The notes beneath the pieces were generated by a model. It ran no database searches. It saw only the letters and a list, made by a program, of their open reading frames with translations, and had not been told where the DNA came from. A stretch of DNA of 45,530 nucleotides from DATLFI01 sp035524895 (GTDB taxonomy: Bacteria; Acidobacteriota; Thermoanaerobaculia; Multivoradales; Multivoraceae). The translations under genes were made by a program, and so were the position numbers. The stretch lies in NCBI GenBank assembly GCA_035524895.1, contig DATLFI010000100.1, positions 1 through 45,530 on the forward strand, written 5' to 3'. Below are positions 1 to 8,233 of the stretch, in pieces; within the stretch, counting starts at the first letter, position 1, and every line of letters starts with the position of its first letter.

Positions 1-1
1 G

Positions 2-157
2 TACGTGGTCCTTCCGCACGTGGTGGAGTCGGGCGCCGAGCTGTCCGACGCGGACCTCGAGGCGGTCGCCGGCGGTCACACGATCGTCAAGGAAGCCGAG
101 TGCGGTGGCGACGGTACGTTCCAGACCGTCAACTCGTTCGAAGCCAGCATCGGCTGA
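2..157 (+). CDS. NHLP-type RiPP precursor peptide, 3' part (5' end outside window)
   Basis: Reading from base 2, 51 codons end at TGA 155-157; the start lies upstream of the window. The visible leader holds YVVLP followed by ELSDADLEAVAGG, the typical end of NHLP (nitrile-hydratase-like leader, TIGR03793-type) leaders, with a double-glycine cleavage site at bases 71-76. The predicted 26-residue core begins at base 77 with HTIVKEAEC. It has one Cys (core position 9), one Lys (5), three Thr (2, 14, 17) and two Ser (20, 24). One Cys allows only a single (methyl)lanthionine, plus possible unbridged dehydro-residues. It sits upstream of a LanM and a C39 exporter that would cut after Gly-Gly. It has no match in the ORF list because it is truncated and short. 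The family call is confident; the final structure is unknown. Confidence 0.85.
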   Translation, partial: YVVLPHVVESGAELSDADLEAVAGGHTIVKEAECGGDGTFQTVNSFEASIG

Positions 158-210
158 TTCGGTCTGAGAGGCCGCTGCGCGGCGCGCTGCGGCCGAAGGC
201 AGAGCCCTTC

Positions 211-250
211 ACGAGGGGTGGCGCAGGGGCGCCACCCCTCGTCGTTCTTT
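211..250 (+). terminator. Rho-independent terminator after the precursor gene
   Basis: A perfect 14-bp inverted repeat (211-224 with 229-242) with a 4-base AGGG loop is followed by a T-rich tail (243-250). It lies 54 bases after the precursor stop. It probably ends or attenuates transcription of the precursor, giving more precursor mRNA than enzyme mRNA, a common layout in RiPP clusters. Confidence 0.8.
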
Positions 251-277
251 GGGGCACCGGGCTTTGGGGCACCGGGC
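248..277 (+). repeat. Two-copy 15-bp direct repeat after the terminator
   Basis: The unit TTTGGGGCACCGGGC occurs twice without a gap (248-262 and 263-277), exactly after the terminator stem. It may be slippage or an operator-like site; nothing in the sequence decides between them. Confidence 0.7.
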
Positions 278-425
278 CGAGGCCGATGCCGGGTGATCCA
301 GCGCAGGGTGTCGCATTCTCGGAAGAGGTTCCGCGGTATCTTGGCGGCGATGCGGTCCTCGTGCCTGCCTTCGCTTCGTTAGCCCGATTGTGTCGAGACC
401 CGAATACCGCAAGCACTGAGACTCC

Positions 426-3400
426 ATGCCCGCCGCGTCCCCACCGCAAGACCCCGCTTCGCAGTCCGAGGCCGTGCGCCGCGGGATCGCCCTCGACCGC
501 TTCGTGGCCCGTCATACCGCGCTTCGAGAGCAGGTGGATGCGGTGCTGCAGGCCGCCGCGCGATTGCGCAGCGCGTCACGCTCGGCCTTTGCCGAGCCAG
601 GACTTCCCGCATCGCGCCGCGGTCAGGATCACGTGGAGGCGGCCCGTGCTCTCGGCGATGCGATCGATCGTGTCGGCGCTGATGCAGCCGGACCTCGCGA
701 TTGTACGAACATGGTGCGCGAGCGCGTCGAGGCGGCGGTCGTTGCCGCGCTCGACGCGGCTCTCCGGTTGCGCGTCGCGGGCCACGCCTTCTCGCCGCCG
801 CGTCGCACGACGTCCGCAGGGGCGCGCGCCGAGCTGGTGGCTGCGCGAACGGCCTTCAACGAGCTGTACCGCGAGCTGGAACGTGCGGCGATCGCGGACC
901 GCGTGCGACGGCTGCCCTGGCAGCTCGAGCTGTGCTCGCACCACGACCCGTCGTCGCCAGCCAACGAGCTGACGATCACCGGTTACTCCCTGCCGGACAC
1001 TCCGGCGGGAAGGATGCCGTGGGCGGAACGGTGCTGGTTGTCGGGGACCCCGTTCCACACCGACAGCCGAGCCCGGCCGGCGGTTCGCTACCGGTCGCTC
1101 GACAACGTCGAGCATGTGCTGTGCGAGTCGTGCCGGGCTTCGTGCCAGCAGCTTCGAAGTGCCCTCGACCTGCTCGCGCCGCGGTTCCCCGAGACCGTGG
1201 GGCGGGCGGCCGCCGTGCTGCCGCTGTTGTACGACGAGTACCTGCCCGAAACAGCCCATCCCGCCTTCGCGCGCCTGGCGCTGACCGACTTTCCCTCGCT
1301 GGCGGTGGCGCTACACAACATGCTGCGTGCTTACGCGGAGCGCCCGCTCTTCGGCACTCGGAACGACGGCGGCCGCTTTGCGACGATCGGCGTCGACGAC
1401 CGCGAGAGCGTGGCTGCCGGCCGCGGGCGCTCCGGGTACGGGTGGCAGACCTTCGAAAACGCGCGGCGCGCGTCGCTGAGACTGGCCTACGGCCTAGAGC
1501 GCAGGGGGATCGCACCAGGAGACCGGGTGGCGCTGCTGGCCGGCGAGAACTGTCGCGAGTTCTACCTGGCCGAGTTCGCCTGCGTGTTCTCGAGACTGGT
1601 GGTGATCGCCGTTCCCGCCGGTGGTCCCGCACACTCCGTCGAGCGCCAGCTCGAGATCCTCTCTCACACCGGGGCTCGGCTCGCGGTGTGTGACGGCAAC
1701 AGCCTTGCGGCGCTGGTCGAAGCGGGAGTCCTCGCGCGCTGCCCGTCGCTCACGCACCTGGTGGCGTGGGGCGGCGGCGAGCGTCCGGTCCTGCCCAGCG
1801 GCTGCGGGGTGGTGTTGGAGGAGCTGAACGATCTGGTGCGGCGCGAGGTGGAGGAAGAGGCGATCGGCCTTGGTTGGCGGTCTGCATCGGGGATCGACTG
1901 GTCCACCGGCCAGGTCTTCGACGACGAGGACGGAGCTGCCGAGGCGGATGCGCGAGGTCTCGTCACCGACGGCGCCGACGAGGTCTTCACCATCATCTTC
2001 ACGTCCGGTTCGACCGGCCGCGCCAAGGGTAGCGTGCTGACGCGCCGGCGCTGGGCAGAAGAGGCCTGCCTGCGCACGGAGATTTGGCCTCACGTAGCGG
2101 TGTCCTTCCAGCCTTCCTCTGCGATCGCAGATCGACTCACCGTCTGGCGGGCTCTCTACACGGGGGGGCGCGTCGGCTTCGCGCGTCGTGGCGGTGAGCT
2201 CTTCGTCGACGCCAGAGCGATCCGCCCCACGGTGTTCGACGTGCCTCCGGTGATCTGGAACACGCTCTACGCTCGGTACAAGGAGGCTCTCGGGGACGCC
2301 GATCTCGACGGCGAGCAGGCGCCGGCGGTGCGCCGGCGTTTCCGCGAGACGCTGGGCGGGCGCGTGGCCATCATGGCTGTCGGAGGGGCGCCGCCGGACC
2401 CCGGCGTCAGCCGCGCCATGGAGTCGATCTTCGGCATCCCGATGTTCGAGGGCTACGCAGCCACCGAGGTCGGCTCGATCGCCAGCAATGGCGTGCTCGT
2501 CCCTGGGCTCGACTTCAAGCTGGTCGATCGTCCGGAGCTGGGCCTCACCGCCGCCGACCAGCCGCACCCGCGGGGCGAGCTGGGGGTGCGCTCGCCGCGG
2601 TCGACCGATCACTACTTCCTCGACCAGGACAGCTCCCGCGAGAGCTTCACCGAGGACGGGTACTTTCTCACCGGCGACCTGGTCGAGCTTCGCCCGGGCG
2701 GGCGGGTGCGCATTCTCGGACGGCGCAAGCTGTTCTTCAAGCTGGCAGGCGCCGAGTTCGTCTCCCCCGAGCCGCTCGAACGGGCATTCGCGAAGAGCTC
2801 TCTGGTGGAGCAGATCCTCATCACGGCGCTGCCGACCGCCAGCAGCGTCGTGGCGGTGGTGGTGCCAGCTCGGGACGGTGTCGACGCGGAGGAGCTGCTC
2901 GCCGACCTGCGGCGCATCGCGCGCGAGGACGGCCTGCGCGCGTGCGAGGTGCCGGCCGGGGTAGTGCTGGTGCAACGCGAAGGCAACGAGCTGCCTTGGA
3001 CCGCGGCCAACGGCCTGTTGACTCCCTCCTACAAGGTCCATCGGCGCGCTCTCGAGGAGCGCTACCGGGATCGCATCGCCGCCGCGTATGCCCGGCCCGG
3101 AGCGGTCGCCAAGAGCCCGCAGTCGCAGCCAGCGGGTAGCCCGCAGGAAGCGACCGCGATGCGCCTGCGGCGCGTGGTGGCGTCGGTGATCGGTGTGGAG
3201 CCGTCGGCGATCGACCTCGACGCGACTTTCCCGGAGAACGGCGGGACGTCGCTGTCGTCGATGGAGCTCCTGTTGCGCCTGGAGGAAGTGTTCGCCGACA
3301 AGACTACCGCTCGGGGTGACGGCTACACCTCGGAACGCATGCTCCAGGAGGTGGTGTCGGGGCCGTTGGGCGGTTTGGTCGCCCACCTCGATCGCGCCCA

Positions 3401-4979
3401 CCAGGGTCCGGTCGCAGAGACGGACCGCGAAGCGGTCGCCGGTGCCGAACAGGACAGTGGCGAACAGGACAGTGGCGCACAGGACAAGGGTGAACCGAGA
3501 CCTTCGGCGGTTTCGGCGGCCGCGCCGCGGAGCCAGGCCAGCGGTGCTGCCGTCGGGGCGTCGGGCGCCGGCTTGGCCGGTGACGACCACGCAACGGTGG
3601 CTGCCCTCGCCTCGCGAGATGGGGACGACTTGCCGCCGGTGCCGCGGGACCTGCCGGAAGCGGAGTCTGCCGACGTGTTCGTGACCGGGGCCACTGGCCT
3701 GCTGGGCGCGCACCTGCTCGAGTTGCTGGCGCGGACCTTGCCGCCAGGCGCGCGGATCTTCGCGTTGGCGCGGGCCGCCGACCACCACGCGGCGGCGGGG
3801 CGTTTCGCCGAGACGGCACACCGTTTCGGCCTTGATCTCCCGACTGCCGGGGCGCTGGACCAAGAGCGCGGCGCTCGGCTGATCGCGGTGGCGGGGCAGC
3901 TCGAGCGAGATCGGCTGGGGCTCTCGGACGGGGACTGGCGCGTCCTGGCGCGCCGTGTGGGGGCGATCTACCACCTCGGAGCTGCAGTCGACCACTTCGC
4001 CGGCTATCCCCTGTTGCGCGCGGCGAACGTGCTGGGCACGCGCCGCGTGCTCGAGCTCGCCACCTCCGAGACCTTGAAATCGCTGCACTTCGTGTCATCG
4101 GTGAATGTTGCGATGATCCTCGCCCAGCTCGGTGCTCGCATCGCGCACGAGGAGTTGCCGCTGCCGCCGAAGGTGGTCGCCGAGACGATCCGGCGAAACG
4201 CCGGCTACGCAGTGACCAAGCTGGTCTCGGAACGCCTCGTGCAAGGCATGTACGAGCGTCTCGCGGAGCGTCTGGGTCGGGCGCCGCGGTTCTCGGTCAG
4301 CCGCCCATCGCTGATCTCGTGGTCGCTCCGGACTGGCTGTTCGAACCCGCAGGACTGGTTGTCGCGCCTGCTGACCTCCTGCCTTCTCTTGCGCGCCGTG
4401 CCTGGCAGTGAGGACGTGGCCCTGCCGTTCTGGATCGCCGAGACCGAGACCTCGGCGAGAGGGCTCGACATGGTGCCCGTCGACTGGACGGCGGCTGCGA
4501 TCGCGCGTCTCGGCGAGCTGACCTTCTGCGAGGCACTGCCGGCCCCGAGCGGCGGTGGGGTCGATGGGATACCGGCCTTTCACGTCTGCAACACGGTGCC
4601 CGGCGAGCATGGCCTGGTTTCCTTCCAGCGGCTCGTCGACCTGCTCGCGCTCGCCGACCACCGGGTCGTGTCGCGTTCGGCGACGTCAGCGCCGCCGATG
4701 CGCTACCTGCCGCGCTCGCGCTGGATGCTGGAGGTGGAGGTCCAGGGTGCCCCATTCCGGCCCTTCGTGCGGCGTCTCAAGCAATCGCCTCCCTCGATGG
4801 CGCGGGCCGTGACCACGCGCTTCGTAGCCGCCATGGGTGGAGAGCTGCCCTGTCCTGGCTTCGACGTCGAGACGCTCCTGCCTTACGTCCTGCGGCACCA
4901 CGGCATGGTGAGCCCTTCGAGCCACGGAGCCGCCGCAGCCGCCGGCATGGTGGAACCGGTTGTTGGCGGGCGATCGTGA
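426..4979 (+). CDS. Carboxylic acid reductase-like A-T-R protein with extra N-terminal domain
   Basis: A 1517-residue multidomain enzyme predicted to activate a carboxylic acid with ATP, load it on a phosphopantetheine arm and reduce the thioester with NAD(P)H to an aldehyde. Residues 1 to about 290 are an unrecognised alanine/arginine-rich domain with Cys-containing motifs (ELCSHH, ERCW, LCESCRASC). An adenylation domain follows: TSGSTGRAKG near 524, FEGYAATEVG near 673, FLTGDL near 746, GRRKLFFKLAGAEF near 763. KLVDRPELG and PHPRGEL closely resemble the bacterial CAR family. The carrier domain (about 910-990) has GGTSLSS with the candidate pantetheine serine. The reductase begins with VTGATGLLG near 1086 and has YAVTK (Y1261, K1265). 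CARs are usually about 1170 residues, so the N-domain is an addition. ATG 426 has no clear ribosome site. The stop overlaps the lanM start (GTGA). The natural substrate cannot be read from the sequence. Confidence 0.85.
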   Translation: MPAASPPQDPASQSEAVRRGIALDRFVARHTALREQVDAVLQAAARLRSASRSAFAEPGLPASRRGQDHVEAARALGDAIDRVGADAAGPRDCTNMVRERVEAAVVAALDAALRLRVAGHAFSPPRRTTSAGARAELVAARTAFNELYRELERAAIADRVRRLPWQLELCSHHDPSSPANELTITGYSLPDTPAGRMPWAERCWLSGTPFHTDSRARPAVRYRSLDNVEHVLCESCRASCQQLRSALDLLAPRFPETVGRAAAVLPLLYDEYLPETAHPAFARLALTDFPSLAVALHNMLRAYAERPLFGTRNDGGRFATIGVDDRESVAAGRGRSGYGWQTFENARRASLRLAYGLERRGIAPGDRVALLAGENCREFYLAEFACVFSRLVVIAVPAGGPAHSVERQLEILSHTGARLAVCDGNSLAALVEAGVLARCPSLTHLVAWGGGERPVLPSGCGVVLEELNDLVRREVEEEAIGLGWRSASGIDWSTGQVFDDEDGAAEADARGLVTDGADEVFTIIFTSGSTGRAKGSVLTRRRWAEEACLRTEIWPHVAVSFQPSSAIADRLTVWRALYTGGRVGFARRGGELFVDARAIRPTVFDVPPVIWNTLYARYKEALGDADLDGEQAPAVRRRFRETLGGRVAIMAVGGAPPDPGVSRAMESIFGIPMFEGYAATEVGSIASNGVLVPGLDFKLVDRPELGLTAADQPHPRGELGVRSPRSTDHYFLDQDSSRESFTEDGYFLTGDLVELRPGGRVRILGRRKLFFKLAGAEFVSPEPLERAFAKSSLVEQILITALPTASSVVAVVVPARDGVDAEELLADLRRIAREDGLRACEVPAGVVLVQREGNELPWTAANGLLTPSYKVHRRALEERYRDRIAAAYARPGAVAKSPQSQPAGSPQEATAMRLRRVVASVIGVEPSAIDLDATFPENGGTSLSSMELLLRLEEVFADKTTARGDGYTSERMLQEVVSGPLGGLVAHLDRAHQGPVAETDREAVAGAEQDSGEQDSGAQDKGEPRPSAVSAAAPRSQASGAAVGASGAGLAGDDHATVAALASRDGDDLPPVPRDLPEAESADVFVTGATGLLGAHLLELLARTLPPGARIFALARAADHHAAAGRFAETAHRFGLDLPTAGALDQERGARLIAVAGQLERDRLGLSDGDWRVLARRVGAIYHLGAAVDHFAGYPLLRAANVLGTRRVLELATSETLKSLHFVSSVNVAMILAQLGARIAHEELPLPPKVVAETIRRNAGYAVTKLVSERLVQGMYERLAERLGRAPRFSVSRPSLISWSLRTGCSNPQDWLSRLLTSCLLLRAVPGSEDVALPFWIAETETSARGLDMVPVDWTAAAIARLGELTFCEALPAPSGGGVDGIPAFHVCNTVPGEHGLVSFQRLVDLLALADHRVVSRSATSAPPMRYLPRSRWMLEVEVQGAPFRPFVRRLKQSPPSMARAVTTRFVAAMGGELPCPGFDVETLLPYVLRHHGMVSPSSHGAAAAAGMVEPVVGGRS
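3447..3491 (+). repeat. 15-bp tandem repeat, 3 units, in the carrier-reductase linker
   Basis: Two identical 15-bp units (3447-3461, 3462-3476) and one degenerate unit (3477-3491) encode EQDSG, EQDSG and AQDKG. They lie in the flexible Ala/Ser/Asp-rich linker between the carrier and reductase domains, so copy number is unlikely to disturb folding. Confidence 0.8.
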
Positions 4980-7900
4980 GCAAGGCCGACGGGAGCATCG
5001 GATCCGACGGCTCGCTGGCTACGCCGGCCTCCGTTCCCGCCGTCGCAGCGCCCGTAGCGCCCCGAGCCAGTGCCCTCGACGAGATTGCGGCACGCGCCGC
5101 GACGTTGTGGGAGCGCGTCGCACTGGCCCGGGAGGGCCTACTCGCGGTGCCACCGCAAGAGCACGTGCCCCAGCTCCTGTCGCGATGGGCGCGTGTGTCC
5201 ATGGGCGGCGACCTGGAGGCGCTGCTGCGACGGCTGAGCTGGGATGCCATCGATCCCGCCCACGCTGCCGCGGCGCTGCTCCCGGCTCCCGCCGATGGCG
5301 CCGCCGCCGCGGCGCCTTGGCTCTCAGAGATCGAGCACTACGAGCGGTTGCTGTCCGAGGAAGACCGCGGGCGGGGGCGAGCACCGGGCGCGGATCGCAT
5401 CGCGGCCGCGGCGGCCGAGCTGCCGTTCGGGGAGTTGTGGCTGCCGTGGGCTCGGCGTGCTGCCGAGCAGCTCGCACCAGTGCTCGAGGCGCATCGCACT
5501 CACGTAGCCGTCTCGGCGGGAGAGGATCTCGTCGAGATCCTCCTTCGGGAGGTTGCGCACCTGTCGGAGCCGGCGGCGCTCGAGCGCTTCGAGGAACGAC
5601 GGCAGGCCGGGGGTGCTGCGGGAGCCCTCGCTTCGTTCCTCTCGGACTGCCGGCACGACCCCCTGTCCGAGCTGTATCTGCGGTACCCGGTCCTGGCGCG
5701 CCAGACCTCTCGCGTGCTCGCACAGTGGCTGGCGTGGTCGTCCGAGCTGTTGGAACGCCTGCGCGCCGACCGCGAAGCGCTCGATCAGAGCTTCGCGGTT
5801 GACGACGTGGAAGGGGGGCTGGGCGCCCTGGTGGGCGTGCGCTCCGGCCTGTCCGATCGGCACCACGACGGGCGCCGGGTGCTAGCGCTGCGCTTCGGGT
5901 CTGGGCGGCGCCTGGCCTACAAGCCACGATCGATCGGTCCCGAGACCGCGCTCCGAGCCGTGCTCGACTGGTGCTTGGTCCAGGGTCTCGAGCCCGCGCC
6001 GTACGCGCCTCGCACGTTGCCGCGTGCCGGGTACGGGTGGGTCGAGTGGATCGAGTCAGAGGAGTTGGTGGACGACGACGAGGCTCGTGGCTACTACCGG
6101 CGATCCGGGGTCTTGGTCGCGATCGCCTTCGCGCTGCGCGGAGAGGACCTCCACGGAGAGAACCTGGTCGCGACGCGCCGGGGACCGGTGGTGGTCGATC
6201 CCGAGGTGCTGCTGCAGCCGCAACGCGAGCGCATGACCACGGGTGAGGGCGAGCATGCCGCCGACGCCAGCCGCACCACGTGTCTTGCGACTGGCCTGCT
6301 CACCGCGCTCCAGCCGGACGGCCGCGAGATCCGTGAGCTCGGCGGGCTGCGCGCGCCGCGCGAGCGGCGCGTCGAGCGGCGGCTGTGGTCGGGAGTCGGC
6401 ACGGACGAGATGAGCTGCCGCACTGCGCCGACGCCCGCGGAGCCGCTCCCGAGCGTGCCGTTTCTTCGCGGCGAGCCGGTCGCTGCGGAGTCTCATGCCT
6501 CCGAGCTCCGCGAGGGCTTCGAACGGGGCTACCGCTTCCTGCTCGACCGGCGCACGGCGTTCCTGTCGCCGGACGGTCCGCTCTCTGCGCTACACGACAC
6601 CCCGGTGAGAGTGCTGTTTCGAAGCTCCCAGGAGTACGGCCGCGTGGTAGCGCTGATGGGATTGCCGCGCAACCAGCGCAGCGGAATCGCTGGCAGCTTC
6701 CTGATGGAAGCCATGCTCGGCGCATTCCAGGCCCACGCGGAGCGGCCGGCGACCTGGCCGTTGGTCCGCGCCGAGCGGGCGGCGATGGAGGCACGGGACA
6801 TCCCTTGGTTCTCGATCGCCGCGGGCGAGCGCAGTCTCGACGCCGCCGGGGAGAAGATGGAGGGCCTGTTTGCTCGCTCGGGGCTCGACGCCGTCGCGGA
6901 CACCTTGCGCGCGCTGTCCGAGTCCGACCTGGTCGACCAGGCGGAGCTGGTACGGGCAACTCTCGAGCCGCCGCGCAGCGAGGGGACCTGGACAGAGATC
7001 GTTGCGGCTGCTCCCGAAGGCGACGGCACCGCTACCGGTCGCTGGCGCGGCGTGGCGGCGAGCATCGGCTCCCTCCTGCGCGCGCGCCCCCGCGGTCTCC
7101 AGTCACGCCTGGGGCGGTGGGACCTCTACGCCGGTCGTCCGGGGTGGGCGCTGTTTCTCGCGGCGTTGGGGCGTACCGAGCTCGAGGGCTCTGAGCTCTC
7201 TCGGGCGGAGGCCCTGCGGCATTGCTTCGGCGAGGACGGAGCGGGGCCGCCGGCGGCGACGCTGGACGCGCTGCCGGTCGGCGGCTTCTCGGGTCTCGGC
7301 GGGCTGGCCTGGTCGCTGGTCTGGCTCGCGGACCTGCTACAGGCCCCGGAGCTGTTGGCGCAAGCCCGCACGGTAGCGGATCGGATCGACGATACGAGGA
7401 TCGCCGCCGATCGGGGGTTCGACCTGGAGCGCGGCGTGGCGGGCGCCGCCATGGGTCTCCTCGCGGTCGCCGAAGCTTGCGGCGACGCTTCGTACAGAGA
7501 TACGGCTCGCCGCTGCGGAGATCACCTGCTAGCTCACCAGGTGACGACCGGCTCGGCCGGAGCCGGGTGGCCGAACGCCGCCGGGCTGGCCCAGACCGGC
7601 CTGATGCACGGCGCGTCCGGGATCGCCCGTGCGCTGCTCGCTCTGGCGCACGCGACGAGCGAGGAACGCTACGCGATCGCGGCGGTGGCGGCGATCGGCC
7701 ACGAGCGCGCGCTGTACGAGCCGAGGCTGCGGAACTGGCCGGTGCTCACGGTGGATACAGACGGGCGCCACCGGGGGCGGTCGTGGCGGATCTCGTGCTG
7801 TCGGGGGGCGCCGGGTATCGCGCTGACACGCCTGCTGCTTCCTGCCGCGCTCCGCGATCCGGCGGCCGAGGCCGAGACCCAAGCGGCGCTCGACACCACC

Positions 7901-8233
7901 TCTGTCGGCGCCGGGGGCCGGCTGCACACTCTGTGCTGCGGCAGCTTCGGACGCAGCTCGGTGCTTCTCACTGCGGCGGTGCGCGGCGGCGGAGAGCGAC
8001 GCCTGGTCGAGGCGGCGAGAGTCGTGGAGGAGGGGCTCGCAGCCGCTGCGGGCGAGGGTGGTTTCGTGCTGGGCCTCGACGCCTACGCCAATCGCCTCGT
8101 CCATCCCGGGCTCCTGCATGGGATCTCGGGTATCGGATACCACTTGCTGCGTCTGACCGGCGACTTTGATCTGCCCGACGTGCTGGCATTGGAGCTGCCG
8201 GGTGAGCATGCTTCTCGGGGGGCGGAGAGTTGA
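4976..8233 (+). CDS. lanM: LanM-type class II lanthipeptide synthetase, CCG zinc-site subtype
   Basis: A 1085-residue bifunctional enzyme, normal for LanM. The N-terminal dehydratase (DUF4135-like) phosphorylates and eliminates Ser/Thr; it shows YKPR (Y315, K316) and the catalytic EDLHGEN segment (D391, H393, N396) followed by VVDPE. The C-terminal cyclase (LanC-like, from about residue 750) shows GGFSGLGG, LMHGASG (H878), CCRGAPG and LCCGSFG. The predicted zinc ligands are C942, C987 and C988. Classical LanC enzymes use Cys-Cys-His, whereas the ProcM-like CCG group uses three Cys and is often substrate-tolerant. The protein ends with a normal LanM tail (PGLLHGISGIGY). GTG start 4976 overlaps the upstream stop as GTGA, implying translational coupling; the next gene overlaps its stop as TTGA. 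Confidence 0.95.
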   Translation: MSKADGSIGSDGSLATPASVPAVAAPVAPRASALDEIAARAATLWERVALAREGLLAVPPQEHVPQLLSRWARVSMGGDLEALLRRLSWDAIDPAHAAAALLPAPADGAAAAAPWLSEIEHYERLLSEEDRGRGRAPGADRIAAAAAELPFGELWLPWARRAAEQLAPVLEAHRTHVAVSAGEDLVEILLREVAHLSEPAALERFEERRQAGGAAGALASFLSDCRHDPLSELYLRYPVLARQTSRVLAQWLAWSSELLERLRADREALDQSFAVDDVEGGLGALVGVRSGLSDRHHDGRRVLALRFGSGRRLAYKPRSIGPETALRAVLDWCLVQGLEPAPYAPRTLPRAGYGWVEWIESEELVDDDEARGYYRRSGVLVAIAFALRGEDLHGENLVATRRGPVVVDPEVLLQPQRERMTTGEGEHAADASRTTCLATGLLTALQPDGREIRELGGLRAPRERRVERRLWSGVGTDEMSCRTAPTPAEPLPSVPFLRGEPVAAESHASELREGFERGYRFLLDRRTAFLSPDGPLSALHDTPVRVLFRSSQEYGRVVALMGLPRNQRSGIAGSFLMEAMLGAFQAHAERPATWPLVRAERAAMEARDIPWFSIAAGERSLDAAGEKMEGLFARSGLDAVADTLRALSESDLVDQAELVRATLEPPRSEGTWTEIVAAAPEGDGTATGRWRGVAASIGSLLRARPRGLQSRLGRWDLYAGRPGWALFLAALGRTELEGSELSRAEALRHCFGEDGAGPPAATLDALPVGGFSGLGGLAWSLVWLADLLQAPELLAQARTVADRIDDTRIAADRGFDLERGVAGAAMGLLAVAEACGDASYRDTARRCGDHLLAHQVTTGSAGAGWPNAAGLAQTGLMHGASGIARALLALAHATSEERYAIAAVAAIGHERALYEPRLRNWPVLTVDTDGRHRGRSWRISCCRGAPGIALTRLLLPAALRDPAAEAETQAALDTTSVGAGGRLHTLCCGSFGRSSVLLTAAVRGGGERRLVEAARVVEEGLAAAAGEGGFVLGLDAYANRLVHPGLLHGISGIGYHLLRLTGDFDLPDVLALELPGEHASRGAES

